DNA of 64,000 nucleotides from Blastocatellia bacterium AA13 (GCA_003222245.1 QHVH01000014.1:62001-126000), one strand, 5' to 3'; shown: positions 1 to 8,859, counted from the first letter of the stretch. Notes: a model not told the origin generated them from the letters alone. Translations and numbers: made by a program.

Positions 1-111
1 TGTTTTCTGGAACGCGGCTCTCGAAGCGGGCGACGTAATAAATGCGATCGGAATGATTGCGAGCAGCAAAACTGCAACCATTCTCGGGAACACGGACTTC
101 TTTCTGCTCAT
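1..111 (-). CDS. N-terminus of a secreted protein, cut by the window edge
   Basis: An ATG at 111 on the minus strand opens a frame that stays open to the left edge, giving 37 codons. The peptide starts MSRKKSVFPR, continues with a hydrophobic core (VAVLLLAIIPIAF) and has a small-residue stretch (TSPASRA) that suits signal peptidase cleavage. It is divergent from the hydrolase that starts at 176, leaving a 64-bp shared promoter region. Only the export signal is visible, so no function can be given. The Shine-Dalgarno match upstream is weak. The reading rests on the signal-peptide pattern alone. Confidence 0.45.
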   Translation of the reverse strand, partial: MSRKKSVFPRMVAVLLLAIIPIAFITSPASRAAFQKT

Positions 112-175
112 CTTTTTCGATACTATCACGATTCGTTTGATTCCAATTAAACCGACTTTGTTTGCAGGAGGCGCG

Positions 176-865
176 ATGATTGTAGAGAAGTCTACCGAGA
201 AGTCGATAAAGCTCTATTACGACCTGTATGTTCCAGAGCGTGAAGATGCTTCGCGGCCGATGCCGCTGTTGATAGCTCTTCACGGCTACGAAGGAAGCAA
301 GGAAACGATGATGATTATGGCGCAGCGGATCAATTCAAACGACTTCATCATAGCTTCGCTGCAGGGTCCGAACGCGTTCTTTTCGCCGAGCATCGATGAC
401 AGCCAACATCGCTGCGTCGTATTCGGATGGATGCTCCAGTACAAACCGGAAGAGTCCCTGCGGCTTCATCACGAGACGATTCTCTCGACGATCGCGGAAA
501 CGTCCGCAGATTTTCCAATCGACCGCTCGGCGATTTTTCTTATGGGATTCTCTCAATCGGTGGCGATGAACTATCGGTTCGCATTCAGTAATCCTGATCT
601 GATCAAAGGCATAGTGGCGGTCTGCGGCGGCATACCGGGTGATTGGGATCAAGATAAGTATCAGAACAGCAACACCGACGTTCTCATCATCGCCGGTGAA
701 ACAGACCAGTTTTATCCGAAGGAAAGGACGGCCGCGTTTCCAGATGCGATCGCGCGCCGGGCAAGGTCGGTCGATTTCCGGCTGTATCCAACCGGGCACG
801 TCTTTCCGCGTGAGTCTGTCGAACCCATAAACGAGTGGCTCACATCCCGATTGAGAGGACGGTGA
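176..865 (+). CDS. alpha/beta hydrolase, carboxylesterase/phospholipase-like
   Basis: A 229-residue protein with the order of an alpha/beta hydrolase: an HG oxyanion motif (LIALHGYEG), a nucleophile elbow GFSQS in place of strict GxSxG, an acid region GETDQFYP and a late His in GHVFP. Size and motifs fit the small carboxylesterase/phospholipase group (YpfH-like), which hydrolyses esters in the cytoplasm; the substrate is unknown. The frame is open from 53, but the ATG at 176 follows a clear AGGAGG-type site, removes an N-terminus that does not look like this family, and avoids overlap with the divergent signal-peptide gene. Confidence 0.75.
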   Translation: MIVEKSTEKSIKLYYDLYVPEREDASRPMPLLIALHGYEGSKETMMIMAQRINSNDFIIASLQGPNAFFSPSIDDSQHRCVVFGWMLQYKPEESLRLHHETILSTIAETSADFPIDRSAIFLMGFSQSVAMNYRFAFSNPDLIKGIVAVCGGIPGDWDQDKYQNSNTDVLIIAGETDQFYPKERTAAFPDAIARRARSVDFRLYPTGHVFPRESVEPINEWLTSRLRGR

Positions 866-1188
866 TCGCGTGACAGGACGGTAATCGCGTTGGATGGTTG
901 TAGCTCGAATTCGAGCTCGGCCATCTGAGCATTATCTATGACAACCCCAAAGGGGTTGCATCGCGAAGCCCAAGGTTGGCGAAGCCTACCTTGGGTTATG
1001 TAACCGCGAACGCGCCAACACCAACGGTGTTGTGGCCCATTTCACGAGGGTCATCACAAGAATCGACGCGTGCGCTCCTACCCGTGCGATTCCTGTCTCC
1101 GGTCTGATTGATCTGTTAGGATTTCGCTCTTCGGCCTGATGGAGAGCCGAACATACCTGAATTTCGAGATCAGTATAGAGGCCCCAAT
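866..1188. other. intergenic stretch with palindromes, no gene
   Basis: No supported gene. It holds a perfect 16-bp palindrome (AGCTCGAATTCGAGCT, 902-917), a hairpin CAACCCCAAAGGGGTTG (942-958), and repeat words GGTTGGCGAAGCCTACC and AATCGACGCG that recur in changed form near 60100-60190. The leader of the S33-type hydrolase lies at its right end. Confidence 0.6.
936..1070. repeat. dispersed intergenic repeat, CAACCCC/GGGGTTG family
   Basis: The core inverted repeat CAACCCCAAAGGGGTTG at 942-958 is followed by GGTTGGCGAAGCCTACCTTGGG and AATCGACGCG. Similar words occur around 60100-60312 in a different order, so this looks like a genome-wide degenerate repeat family rather than a single terminator. 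Function unknown. Confidence 0.5.
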
Positions 1189-2205
1189 ATGCGCTACATT
1201 CCACTTCTCATCGTTATCGTTCTCTTTTCCATTCCTTTCGCTCCGACGCAATTCACCGCCGCGCAAGAAACCAGCAAGACATCGGTTTCGAAGATGCCCG
1301 TTGACGAGGGCCGCTTCGTTGCGGCTGATGGCGTCAGCCTGTTCTACCGCAAGGTCGGTAATGGCCGTGACGTCATAGTCTTTTTGCATGGAGGCCCGGG
1401 ACTGAGCCTGAACGACGGCGGCCTTGATATGGAGCCGCTCGCGTCCGGGCACACGCTGATAATCTACGATCAGCGAGGCTGCGGCCGCTCCGACATCGTA
1501 AAAGACCCAGCGATGCTGACCGCGGCCGCAAATGTGCGCGATCTTGAAGCGCTGCGAGTGCATTTCAAAATCGATAAGGTGACTATTATTGGACTCTCGT
1601 GGGGATCGGGACTTGCAGCGTTGTATGCAGCCGAGCATCAGGAGCACATCGCTCGAATCGTGTTTCTCAGCCCGATGCCTCCGGCGCGCACTCCGTATAT
1701 GCAGCAACGCTCGGCGAAAACCGGTTCATTGATAAACGATAAGGACAGGGCAAGACTCGGCGAGATTGCGAAACAATATCCGACTGCTAACGACGAAGAG
1801 ATCAAGTCGCTGTGCAGGGAGCGCATTAGAATCGTATTCGGCCCGTACCTGTACAATGCGGCGGCCTATTCTCGGACGCGTGGAGACGAATGCAACGTTC
1901 CCGCGGAAGCGATAAGGAATCAGGGTACGGTTAACTCCGCTACCTTTGCCTCGATCGGTGATTGGGATTTTCGGCCCGGCCTCGCGAAGTTAAAGGTTCC
2001 TGTTCTCGTAGTCGAAGGCGAGATGACTAACGTGCCGCTCGATGCAACTCGGGAGTGGGTTAAGTCGACTCCCGGCTCGCGATTTCTATTGATACCTGGG
2101 GCGGGCCATTTGAATTATCTCGAACGCCCGGACCTCTTCTATCCGGCGCTTCGAGATTTTTTGAACGGGAAATGGCCGGCGGCGGCGAAGGCGGAGCGTT
2201 CATAA
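1189..2205 (+). CDS. secreted alpha/beta hydrolase, proline-iminopeptidase-like (S33)
   Basis: A 338-residue protein with a signal peptide (MRYIPLLIVIVLFSIP, likely cut after TAAQ). It has the S33 signature HGGPG oxyanion loop (VFLHGGPGLS), DQRGCGRSD, the nucleophile elbow GLSWGS, an acid region after VVEGEMT, and the catalytic His in GAGHLNYLERP. The HGGPG and DQRGxGxS pair is typical of proline iminopeptidases and related hydrolases, but the signal peptide points to an envelope or extracellular enzyme, so the substrate may not be a peptide. The start follows a GAGG site. It converges with the biosynthetic cluster across 186 bp. Confidence 0.85.
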   Translation: MRYIPLLIVIVLFSIPFAPTQFTAAQETSKTSVSKMPVDEGRFVAADGVSLFYRKVGNGRDVIVFLHGGPGLSLNDGGLDMEPLASGHTLIIYDQRGCGRSDIVKDPAMLTAAANVRDLEALRVHFKIDKVTIIGLSWGSGLAALYAAEHQEHIARIVFLSPMPPARTPYMQQRSAKTGSLINDKDRARLGEIAKQYPTANDEEIKSLCRERIRIVFGPYLYNAAAYSRTRGDECNVPAEAIRNQGTVNSATFASIGDWDFRPGLAKLKVPVLVVEGEMTNVPLDATREWVKSTPGSRFLLIPGAGHLNYLERPDLFYPALRDFLNGKWPAAAKAERS

Positions 2206-2391
2206 ATACTCCCAACTAACCCTCCTCAATGAGCTTTATGATTGTGTCTTCAGCAGAAACATCCATAAATTCTTCCTTTCCAAAGTAGTAGGAGAGACGC
2301 GGCTATAAATCACCGCTTGCCTTTCAAATTGCCAGAGTGCACGGGCGCTTGATAGCATCCTCCATGAACCATCTCATGGAATGACGGCAAC

Positions 2392-3618
2392 TTAGCGAAG
2401 ATGGCGAAAATCTTCGAGAATCCTTCGTCCGAGTCTTATGCTCTCATGCGACACTTCGGAACAAGTCGGAACGACGACTCTGACCACCTTGATCTCCGCG
2501 TTCGGCGCGGATAGCTCTACGAATGCTACCGGATAGAATTTCTGCGTTCGAAGATCTTCGCCGATTTGGTAGACAACCTCGGCGAGATCGGTCGGAAGAG
2601 CGAGTCGAGCAGAGGGCGCGGCTTCGAAGTCTCCAGTCCTATCAAACCACCAACCGACTTCCCGGCGCGCCGCCTCGTAGCCGAGGCCTGCGAATGAGTC
2701 GTAACGCTGTAGATCTTCTCGCGCTCCTGCGATCATCACGGCTCGCGTCTGAACCGCTTCGAGTATTGCGTGTTCGATAGCGAGCAGCGGATCAATATGA
2801 GCGCTATGACCGCCTACCAACCTCAATGGATTTCTTGATTCCCTATCATCGAGGAAGGCGGCGAAAGCCTGAACTCCTCCAACGGCCGGCAGTCGCTTTA
2901 CTTCGATGTCAGCTCCCAGGGCCTCCAGCTTTTGCGTTAACAATCGCACGGACTCCGACGGCAGGCTTCCGAGATCGACGGTCGTGCCGATTTTGCGGAG
3001 CGCCGCTACCGCCACCGCGTCTCGCTCGATTACTTCCAGCAGGCCGTAGAACACGGCTTCGGTCAGGTGCCCCCCCGAAGCCAGGCCCGCGCTTCGCCAG
3101 ATCGGCGGATTGCAGGCGCCCGGAGGCGAAACAAAAGGACAGAGCACATCGTGCGCGGGGATCAATATCTTCTCTCCCTGCAGGGTCGTTCCCGCGATCC
3201 ACGCAAGCGGTTGATCTCCAGGATCAGGAACGCCTTGCGGCAGAGGCATCACCGTCAGAGGAATGAACCATCTCTTTTCCTTCTGAAGCTCGGAGGGCCG
3301 CGCAATGATGTGAGGTATCTCCGAACGCTCCGCCCAGTGGCGCTCCAGAAATTCCATGTATGCCCCAAGACGCGCCGACTCGTCGGTCCAGGCCTTGCCA
3401 GTCAACACGGTCACATTACCGTCGATATCGAGCGCAGCAGGCCGAACAACCTGCCACACCGGGGTTCCAAGCTCATCCAGTCCCGCGAGACTGGACGGCC
3501 GAACCGCTCCAAGCCGGCTCGCCTCCCGCTCGGCACCCGGCAACAGCTCAGAGGCGTGATAGCGCCGCCAGTCGCTTGCTCGCGGCGGACACGGCGGTAA
3601 GGGATTTGAGGCTTCCAT
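2392..3618 (-). CDS. YcaO-domain ATP-dependent cyclodehydratase/thioamidating enzyme
   Basis: A 408-residue YcaO protein. Visible marks are the ATP/Mg-binding acidic motifs: EFLER near residues 89-93, SAGLASGGHLTEA near 177-188 and LLEVIERDA near 194-201. Known YcaO enzymes use ATP to activate an amide carbonyl, making azolines, amidines or, with TfuA and a sulfur source, thioamides. The C-terminus lacks the PxPxP tail of many azoline-forming members, which fits a thioamide or other non-azoline role. It is the last gene of the cluster, 53 bp after the TfuA gene. No E1-like or ocin-ThiF partner is present. The true substrate, a RiPP or an NRPS product, cannot be read from sequence. Confidence 0.88.
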   Translation of the reverse strand: MEASNPLPPCPPRASDWRRYHASELLPGAEREASRLGAVRPSSLAGLDELGTPVWQVVRPAALDIDGNVTVLTGKAWTDESARLGAYMEFLERHWAERSEIPHIIARPSELQKEKRWFIPLTVMPLPQGVPDPGDQPLAWIAGTTLQGEKILIPAHDVLCPFVSPPGACNPPIWRSAGLASGGHLTEAVFYGLLEVIERDAVAVAALRKIGTTVDLGSLPSESVRLLTQKLEALGADIEVKRLPAVGGVQAFAAFLDDRESRNPLRLVGGHSAHIDPLLAIEHAILEAVQTRAVMIAGAREDLQRYDSFAGLGYEAARREVGWWFDRTGDFEAAPSARLALPTDLAEVVYQIGEDLRTQKFYPVAFVELSAPNAEIKVVRVVVPTCSEVSHESIRLGRRILEDFRHLR

Positions 3619-3671
3619 AGCTTCTAAACAAAAAAGGCGGGCGTGCTCATTTCAAGACCCCCGCTCGATCC

Positions 3672-4340
3672 TCAAGGCTCAGCGAGCGCAATGCTCTCCC
3701 GGATCGCATCTAGGAGAAAAAGCGCGTCGAGGCGCTTACGATCGATTCGCAGGGGATTCTTCTTCATGAAATCGATTAGAGATCGCATCTCTTCGTCAAA
3801 GGCTGAACCTCCGGTTGATTCGAGCAGGGTCTGAAATGTCCGCTCCGTGAATCGAGTCGATCGCGCGAATTGAACCAGCGGAGCTTCGGACGGTTCGGAG
3901 ATTACGCCTTCCTGAATCGCGATGCGCAGAGCCCATCGCACGTTTACCAGCGGGATTGTTACGGCGCGGTGGGTCTCAGAATCAAACAAGAGCGCAACTT
4001 CATCGTCCGCTTTTAAGAATCCCTCCGTATACTGTTCGAATATCCAACCAACTCCGACCATTCCGACCGACCGACACTCCGCGGCGCGAAGCGCGCCCAT
4101 CGAAGCGGCCCCCCATATTCGAACACCGTGTTCCAGCGCGGAGCGGATTTCCATGACCGAGACGGCCAAAGATTGGCCAAATTCACCGTCAACAATTCCG
4201 ATCGAGCGTGCTCCCTCGGCTATCGCCGCAGGCAAGTCGCCTCGTCGAATGGGCGGCAGATAACGAGCTTGCAGGCGCCCGGCCGCTTCCTCTGAATCGA
4301 GCGAGGGTCCCAGGAAAACGACTGTACTATTCTTTCCCAC
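3672..4340 (-). CDS. TfuA-like protein, YcaO partner
   Basis: A 222-residue protein matching the TfuA family, named for the trifolitoxin locus. The N-terminal VVFLGPSLD, the GIVDGEFGQ segment and the stretch WGAASMGALRAAEC are characteristic. TfuA proteins work with YcaO in thioamide formation (thioviridamide-type clusters, methanogen McrA glycine thioamidation), probably delivering sulfur or forming a complex. The gene starts at GTG and lies directly upstream of YcaO in the same direction, the standard arrangement for this pair. Confidence 0.88.
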   Translation of the reverse strand: MGKNSTVVFLGPSLDSEEAAGRLQARYLPPIRRGDLPAAIAEGARSIGIVDGEFGQSLAVSVMEIRSALEHGVRIWGAASMGALRAAECRSVGMVGVGWIFEQYTEGFLKADDEVALLFDSETHRAVTIPLVNVRWALRIAIQEGVISEPSEAPLVQFARSTRFTERTFQTLLESTGGSAFDEEMRSLIDFMKKNPLRIDRKRLDALFLLDAIRESIALAEP

Positions 4341-4392
4341 GGTGGTCTCGGTGAGAGAGTATGGTTAATGATCCGCATTCACTCGAACTGGA

Positions 4393-5202
4393 TCATTCCA
4401 GGTAGGCGCGGTAGAAGCTCCCTTGATCTTCAAATCCAAGATGGCGATAGGACGCCAGGCTCAAGACATCGGATTCGTCCACGAGCACGTACACTACCTT
4501 GCGCCTCGTGAGTATCTCACCAATCACGAAGCCGGCCAATCTTGCAGCGATTTCGGCGCGGTTTGCATCGGGCAGCACGAACAGGTCGGAAATGGCCGCG
4601 TAAGACGGCGCCGGGCCGTAGCGCCGGATCGAGCCGACTATCAAATCGCCGCTCGTGAAAACAGCGAGTCCCCGGATCGCTGCCAGTACTTCCCACGAAG
4701 TATCCATATACTGGAGTCGATCTGGATCGATTCCCTTCTCGTACTCTCGAAGCGCGGTAAGATCGGCGTCCGCGGCCCATCGACCTTCGCGCTCGACCGG
4801 CGCGCGATCGCATCTCAATAGCTTGACCGCGCGCTCGGCGCGGATTCCGCCGGTTTCACTAAGAAAGCCGCGAAGCCACCCGCCGACTTCCTGTGACGCA
4901 GTCAGGGTTGCCGGCCGCCGCCCGTGAATCACCGCCATGTTCGACAACATCTCGGCTATCGTCGGCCGCAGCGCATCAAGATACCAATGCGCTCCGGGCA
5001 TCACGACCGAGAGCCCTTCGATACGTTCCGACGTCCGGCTGATCGACAGCCTCCACTCGCCTCTTGAGCGCAGCTCGTGGACGGCAAGTTCCAGAGGGAT
5101 GTTCGCGCCTTCCGATAGCGCCAGCCAGTCGTCGGCCAGGGCAAGCAGAGGAGACACGAGTTCATATGGATCATCGGCCGTGCTTCTGTTCACCGATTTC
5201 AC
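4393..5202 (-). CDS. GNAT-like N-acetyltransferase
   Basis: A 269-residue protein. The second half resembles a GNAT fold: a core strand LIVGSIRRYGP, then AISDLFVLPDANRAEIAARLAGFVIGEI at the acetyl-CoA-binding place, and a C-terminal SLASYRHLGFEDQGSFYRAYL that is typical of the last GNAT strands. The Q/RxxGxG/A loop is degenerate, so acyl-CoA use is probable rather than certain. The first half (about 120 residues) is unrecognised. A GTG start follows GAGG. It sits between TfuA and the 71-residue protein, so it may acylate the peptide made by the cluster. Confidence 0.65.
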   Translation of the reverse strand: MKSVNRSTADDPYELVSPLLALADDWLALSEGANIPLELAVHELRSRGEWRLSISRTSERIEGLSVVMPGAHWYLDALRPTIAEMLSNMAVIHGRRPATLTASQEVGGWLRGFLSETGGIRAERAVKLLRCDRAPVEREGRWAADADLTALREYEKGIDPDRLQYMDTSWEVLAAIRGLAVFTSGDLIVGSIRRYGPAPSYAAISDLFVLPDANRAEIAARLAGFVIGEILTRRKVVYVLVDESDVLSLASYRHLGFEDQGSFYRAYLE

Positions 5203-5264
5203 CGCCTCGTCGAATTGACTCTTTTACGTGCTGTTATTAGCGCTTGCGTCGCTCCAGCGCGGAG

Positions 5265-5480
5265 TTATTTCGACGCTTTTTCGATTGCCTTTTGGCTCAA
5301 GGCATTCGACATGTCCCAGGCGGACAATGCGCGAACGGCGCCGAGCAGTTCCTGTTCGTTAGCGCCGTCAATATTGATCACCTGGATGCCGATATTTGGA
5401 GAGATATCACAGACGATAACCGGCTTGAAGACCTTCCGTGCAATGGTGTAGTTCACATTCAGTATCTGTAAATTTGGCAT
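5265..5480 (-). CDS. 71-residue protein, candidate RiPP precursor or accessory peptide
   Basis: An ATG at 5480, preceded by AAAGGG nine bases upstream, opens a 71-residue frame ending at 5265 with RKVFKPVIVCDISPN in its middle and an Ala/Ser/Lys-rich C-terminus. The longer frame to 5702 overlaps the radical SAM gene and is unlikely. It lies between the B12 radical SAM gene and the GNAT/TfuA/YcaO genes, the place where a precursor would be expected. I see no known leader family (Nif11, nitrile hydratase-like) and no clear cleavage site, and only one Cys. It may instead be a small structural partner. Confidence 0.5.
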   Translation of the reverse strand: MPNLQILNVNYTIARKVFKPVIVCDISPNIGIQVINIDGANEQELLGAVRALSAWDMSNALSQKAIEKASK

Positions 5481-5553
5481 TAGTAGTGCCCTTTCGCAGA
5501 AGAAATCGCCAGGTCGGCGAATCGAGATATATACGCTCGCGGGTCCGATGTCA

Positions 5554-5581
5554 AGAAGGGTCAGACCAGAAGGGTCAGACC
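5554..5581. repeat. two tandem copies of a 14-bp word
   Basis: AGAAGGGTCAGACC occurs twice in direct tandem (5554-5567 and 5568-5581) in the 169-bp gap between the radical SAM gene and the 71-residue gene. It could be a remnant of a dispersed repeat or a small regulatory repeat. No function is evident. Confidence 0.6.
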
Positions 5582-5649
5582 AAGACCACGAGGCGGGTCG
5601 AAAACACCGAGATAGATCACAACCGATACTCGCCAACATCCTGGTGGAA

Positions 5650-7554
5650 TCAACTTCTCTTGTTCTGGCGTTGTCTGAATGCGGAGCGACATTGCACCGC
5701 AAGTGACAGGTATCTGTCTTCTTCGCGGAACATCAGCCCGTACTCCACGAACTCTTCCAATGTTGCCCGCGTCTCGGCTTCGGTAACGCCATTTCCCAGC
5801 ATCTCCAAAATGGCCCTGAAGGATCGATGGCTATCACAGAAGAGATAGATCCTGGACTGGGTTTCGTCCAAAACAATTTTACGGCCCTGCAATTCTCCGC
5901 CGCCTTGAAGCGGCCTGTTATCGTGGAGGGTTACAAATCCCGGACCTCTTTCGTAATAGAAGAGTACCTTATTTTCCAGCCAATAATTCAACCACTCGCT
6001 ATAAGCCTGCATGGCGGGCTGAATATACTCACTGGGATTGCCCTGTTGATCCCACTCGCCCTCAAAGTAGTAAGCCATCTTTTCATAGTCTACGAGATGC
6101 TCCGGATAAAGCATCCTGTAAATCGGGAATGGCGTGAGCTTCAGGCCATACTTCGCGGAATCAAAATAATAAGGACTAAAGCGCTCAAAGATAATCGGCG
6201 TTATGCCTACAGGCGGCGGAAGGTGAAAAAGTAAGCGAAGAATGTTCGGGAGATCATCGTACTGCACCGCCATCTCGCCGGGAAACCCATACAAGATGTT
6301 CCACGAGGGTTCGACGTCGTATTCAAAACACCATTTCAAGACCTGGATGTTCTGAATAGCCGTCACCCCTTTTTGCATCATTCGGAGGATCTCGGTGTTG
6401 AAACTCTCAATGCCAGGTTGTATCTGCGTAACTCCGGCGGCGGCGAGCCTTTGAACCTGGTCCTTACGGAGGTTCGCTTTCGTCTCGTAGAAAATCTGAA
6501 AGTCGACGTTTGCTTCAGCCAGCCTGGGGAGCAGCTCGTTGAAGTAATCCATGTCTATGATGTTGTCGGTAGCGTTGAGCGAAAGGCATTTGTACTTGCC
6601 GGCAAGCTCCAATAATTCCTCATACACTCGCGCCGGCTTTTTCTTCCGAAAAGCCATCGTATCGCGATTCAATCCACAGAACGTGCAATGGAACTTAGCG
6701 CCCCACCAACATCCGCGAGATGATTCAAACGGTAGTTGAATCTGCGCTGCTCTATTGAATTCGGTGCGCTCTACTTCCTTGATGTAATCGGAATAATCGG
6801 GAATAGGTGAGTCGTTGAGATCGCCAAGCATCTGGGAATCGGCGAATCCGGCGATAACCCGTTCGCCGCTGCGGATCGAGACGCCTGGTATGTGTTCGAC
6901 GGGTCTTCTCGATAAGATACCGTCGAGCAAGCGCCCGAATACTTTTTCGCCTTCGCCGTGCACGATATAGTCAACCCAATCAACCGCCTTGAGCAGCTCA
7001 TACCCCATCTCCGCATCGACATTCGCGCCGCCGAAGACGATTTTGATTTCGGGATTCTGTTCCTTAAGCCGCTTCGCAAGAAGCAGCGATGCGAGGGTCT
7101 GCGCGAAGGTAGTCGAGAACCCGACGACTTCGTAGTCCTTCCAATCGATTCGTATAAGGCAGTCTTCGATGAACTCCGGAATGGTTTCGTCGACGATCTT
7201 ACGGCAAAGCATCGCTGATCCGGTCAATGCTATCAGTCGTTCCGCGGTCTGCCGGCCGATTTCACTCGAGAGCAGGTCTTCCCATGAGTTTTTGATCAAT
7301 CCCAGGCCGTTCGGACCAAAAAGCGCGCAGGAAAAAAACCATTCGGGATCGAGCGCCGATCTCACCGACATAGCCTCGTAAAGCTCAAATCCCAATCTGG
7401 CGGCGAACTCCATATTCAGATAATGGACGTCCGCTTCAAAGCCATCGTTTTTCGCGGCTTGTTTAAGGATGCCCAGAGCAATTGAGGCCTGTGAAACCGC
7501 GCCCCAGGGCATTTGCACCAGTGCGATGCGTTGACTGGTTCTCTCACGAGACAT
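5650..7554 (-). CDS. B12-binding radical SAM enzyme, RiPP maturation radical SAM protein 1 type
   Basis: A 634-residue enzyme. Residues 1-240 form a cobalamin-binding-like Rossmann region (IALVQMPWGAVS, VVGFSTTFAQTL, IVFGGANVD, VDYIVHGEGE). The radical SAM cluster motif is RGCWWGAKFHCTFCGLN with C282, C290 and C293, an expanded CxxxxxxxCxxC spacing typical of the rSAM_ocin_1/RiPP maturation radical SAM 1 family. Later motifs include GIESFNTEIL and WNILYGFPGE. Members are linked to RiPP clusters, where B12 radical SAM enzymes often C-methylate unactivated carbons. Its presence inside an NRPS cluster is odd. The substrate is unknown. Confidence 0.88.
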   Translation of the reverse strand: MSRERTSQRIALVQMPWGAVSQASIALGILKQAAKNDGFEADVHYLNMEFAARLGFELYEAMSVRSALDPEWFFSCALFGPNGLGLIKNSWEDLLSSEIGRQTAERLIALTGSAMLCRKIVDETIPEFIEDCLIRIDWKDYEVVGFSTTFAQTLASLLLAKRLKEQNPEIKIVFGGANVDAEMGYELLKAVDWVDYIVHGEGEKVFGRLLDGILSRRPVEHIPGVSIRSGERVIAGFADSQMLGDLNDSPIPDYSDYIKEVERTEFNRAAQIQLPFESSRGCWWGAKFHCTFCGLNRDTMAFRKKKPARVYEELLELAGKYKCLSLNATDNIIDMDYFNELLPRLAEANVDFQIFYETKANLRKDQVQRLAAAGVTQIQPGIESFNTEILRMMQKGVTAIQNIQVLKWCFEYDVEPSWNILYGFPGEMAVQYDDLPNILRLLFHLPPPVGITPIIFERFSPYYFDSAKYGLKLTPFPIYRMLYPEHLVDYEKMAYYFEGEWDQQGNPSEYIQPAMQAYSEWLNYWLENKVLFYYERGPGFVTLHDNRPLQGGGELQGRKIVLDETQSRIYLFCDSHRSFRAILEMLGNGVTEAETRATLEEFVEYGLMFREEDRYLSLAVQCRSAFRQRQNKRS

Positions 7555-7783
7555 AGGATTTTACGCGCCAAGAATACAGGAACAGGATAGAAGTAGGGAA
7601 GCGCTGAGGCGCCGACAGGTTGAACTAATTCGATCGAGCCAGATTGGGAATCTTAAATTCAGTGAGGAATGCCGCCGGAATTGCCGTGTTGCAGCTCGGA
7701 CTCCAGCCTGCCTGTGAGGCGCATTCAGCCGTTTCCGCGCCGATTGCGGGCTGCGTGGACGCAGCAAATCTCAGTGAGGCGCC
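7555..7783 (-). other. gap before the radical SAM gene with two weak open frames
   Basis: There is no confident gene. A TTG-started 68-codon frame (7561-7767) ends six bases before the radical SAM ATG with LSASLLLSCSCILGA, a Ser/Cys/Leu tail that superficially resembles a core peptide. A second frame (7625-7783) continues the cysteine-synthase frame after its stop for 52 codons, with segments like ASTQPAIGAETAECASQAGW but no usual start codon. Either could be chance. The position next to a RiPP radical SAM gene is the only reason to record them. Confidence 0.25.
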
Positions 7784-8752
7784 CTAGCCCACTTCGCTGA
7801 CGGCGGTGTTTTCGGCGCTTAGCTTGGCGCCGAAGTTCTTCAGATATTTCATTCCGCTATCGCACATCAGGGTGACGATAGTAGAGCCCGGTTCCAGCTC
7901 CTCCGCCAATCGCAAAGCGGCGATGACATTGCCGCCCGTCGATGTCCCGGCGAATAATCCCTCTTCACGAGCCAGCCGAAGCGCCATTGCGACCGCTTCA
8001 TTAGTGGAAACGCGCTCGATACGATCCGCTATATCGTCACGCCAGAGAGGTACCACAAAACCAGCCCCCACGCCGTCGATCTTATGACCGCCCGGCTCGC
8101 CGCCCGACAGCACAGCGGATTCGGCGGGCTCAACGGCAACGACTCTAATCTTTTCATTGCGCCTGCGTAAGGCTTCAGCCGTGCCTCGCAGCGATGCCGC
8201 GGTACCTACGCTCTGCACGAAGGCATCGACTTTTCCGCCGGTCTGGGCCCAGATTTCCTCTCCCAATTTGTGGTAAGCCGCGAGCTGGTCTGTATTATTC
8301 AACTGATCGGTCCAAAACCCTCCGGTATTTTCCGTAATGATGCGGGCGGCTTCGATCATGTCCCGCGTAAGTTTTTCGGTCATATGCCCGCTTTCGCTCT
8401 CTACAAGTTGAAGCTGAGCGCCGAGAATTTGCATATGGTCGAGTTTTTCCTGGGCAAAGGCATCCGAGGTAACAATGTAGAGAGGATATCCTTTGACTGC
8501 GCAGACCAGTGAGAGCGATACGCCCGTGCTGCCGCCGGTGTATTCGACGACACAGCCATCGGGCTTGAGTCGGCCGTCGGCCTCCGCTGCTTCGACCATT
8601 GCGAGCGCCATCCGGTCCTTCATGCTGCCGGTGGGATTCTCGTTTTCGAGTTTCAGCAGAATGCGCGAGCCGTTATCGGGAACGATCTTGCGCAAGGCCA
8701 GGAGAGATGTGGCGCCGATACAACCCAGAATGTCGGATCTTACTTCACTCAT
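7784..8752 (-). CDS. PLP-dependent cysteine-synthase-family enzyme
   Basis: A 322-residue fold-type II PLP enzyme. The PLP lysine lies in NPTGSMKDRMA, followed by the substrate loop EYTGGSTGVSLS, the phosphate-binding GTAASLRGTA and a late GLFAGTSTGGN and LMCDSGMKYL. These match O-acetylserine sulfhydrylase/cystathionine beta-synthase relatives and also SbnA-type enzymes that build 2,3-diaminopropionate precursors. Within this cluster it could supply Cys or sulfur for YcaO/TfuA, or make an unusual amino acid for the NRPS. No ornithine-cyclodeaminase partner (SbnB) is present, which weakens the SbnA idea. Confidence 0.85.
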   Translation of the reverse strand: MSEVRSDILGCIGATSLLALRKIVPDNGSRILLKLENENPTGSMKDRMALAMVEAAEADGRLKPDGCVVEYTGGSTGVSLSLVCAVKGYPLYIVTSDAFAQEKLDHMQILGAQLQLVESESGHMTEKLTRDMIEAARIITENTGGFWTDQLNNTDQLAAYHKLGEEIWAQTGGKVDAFVQSVGTAASLRGTAEALRRRNEKIRVVAVEPAESAVLSGGEPGGHKIDGVGAGFVVPLWRDDIADRIERVSTNEAVAMALRLAREEGLFAGTSTGGNVIAALRLAEELEPGSTIVTLMCDSGMKYLKNFGAKLSAENTAVSEVG

Positions 8753-8859
8753 ATTGCTTGTACCTTACTTCGAATAGCATCGAGAGATGGAAGCCGCGGC
8801 CCGGTAATCAAGCTGTTGATCGGACCGTGACGCTTCCATCTCTCGCGCCTTACCAGACC

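Noticed and set aside
53-175. N-terminal extension of the first hydrolase from an ATG at 53
   Set aside because: Overlaps the divergent signal-peptide gene, does not resemble the family, and ATG 176 has a strong AGGAGG.
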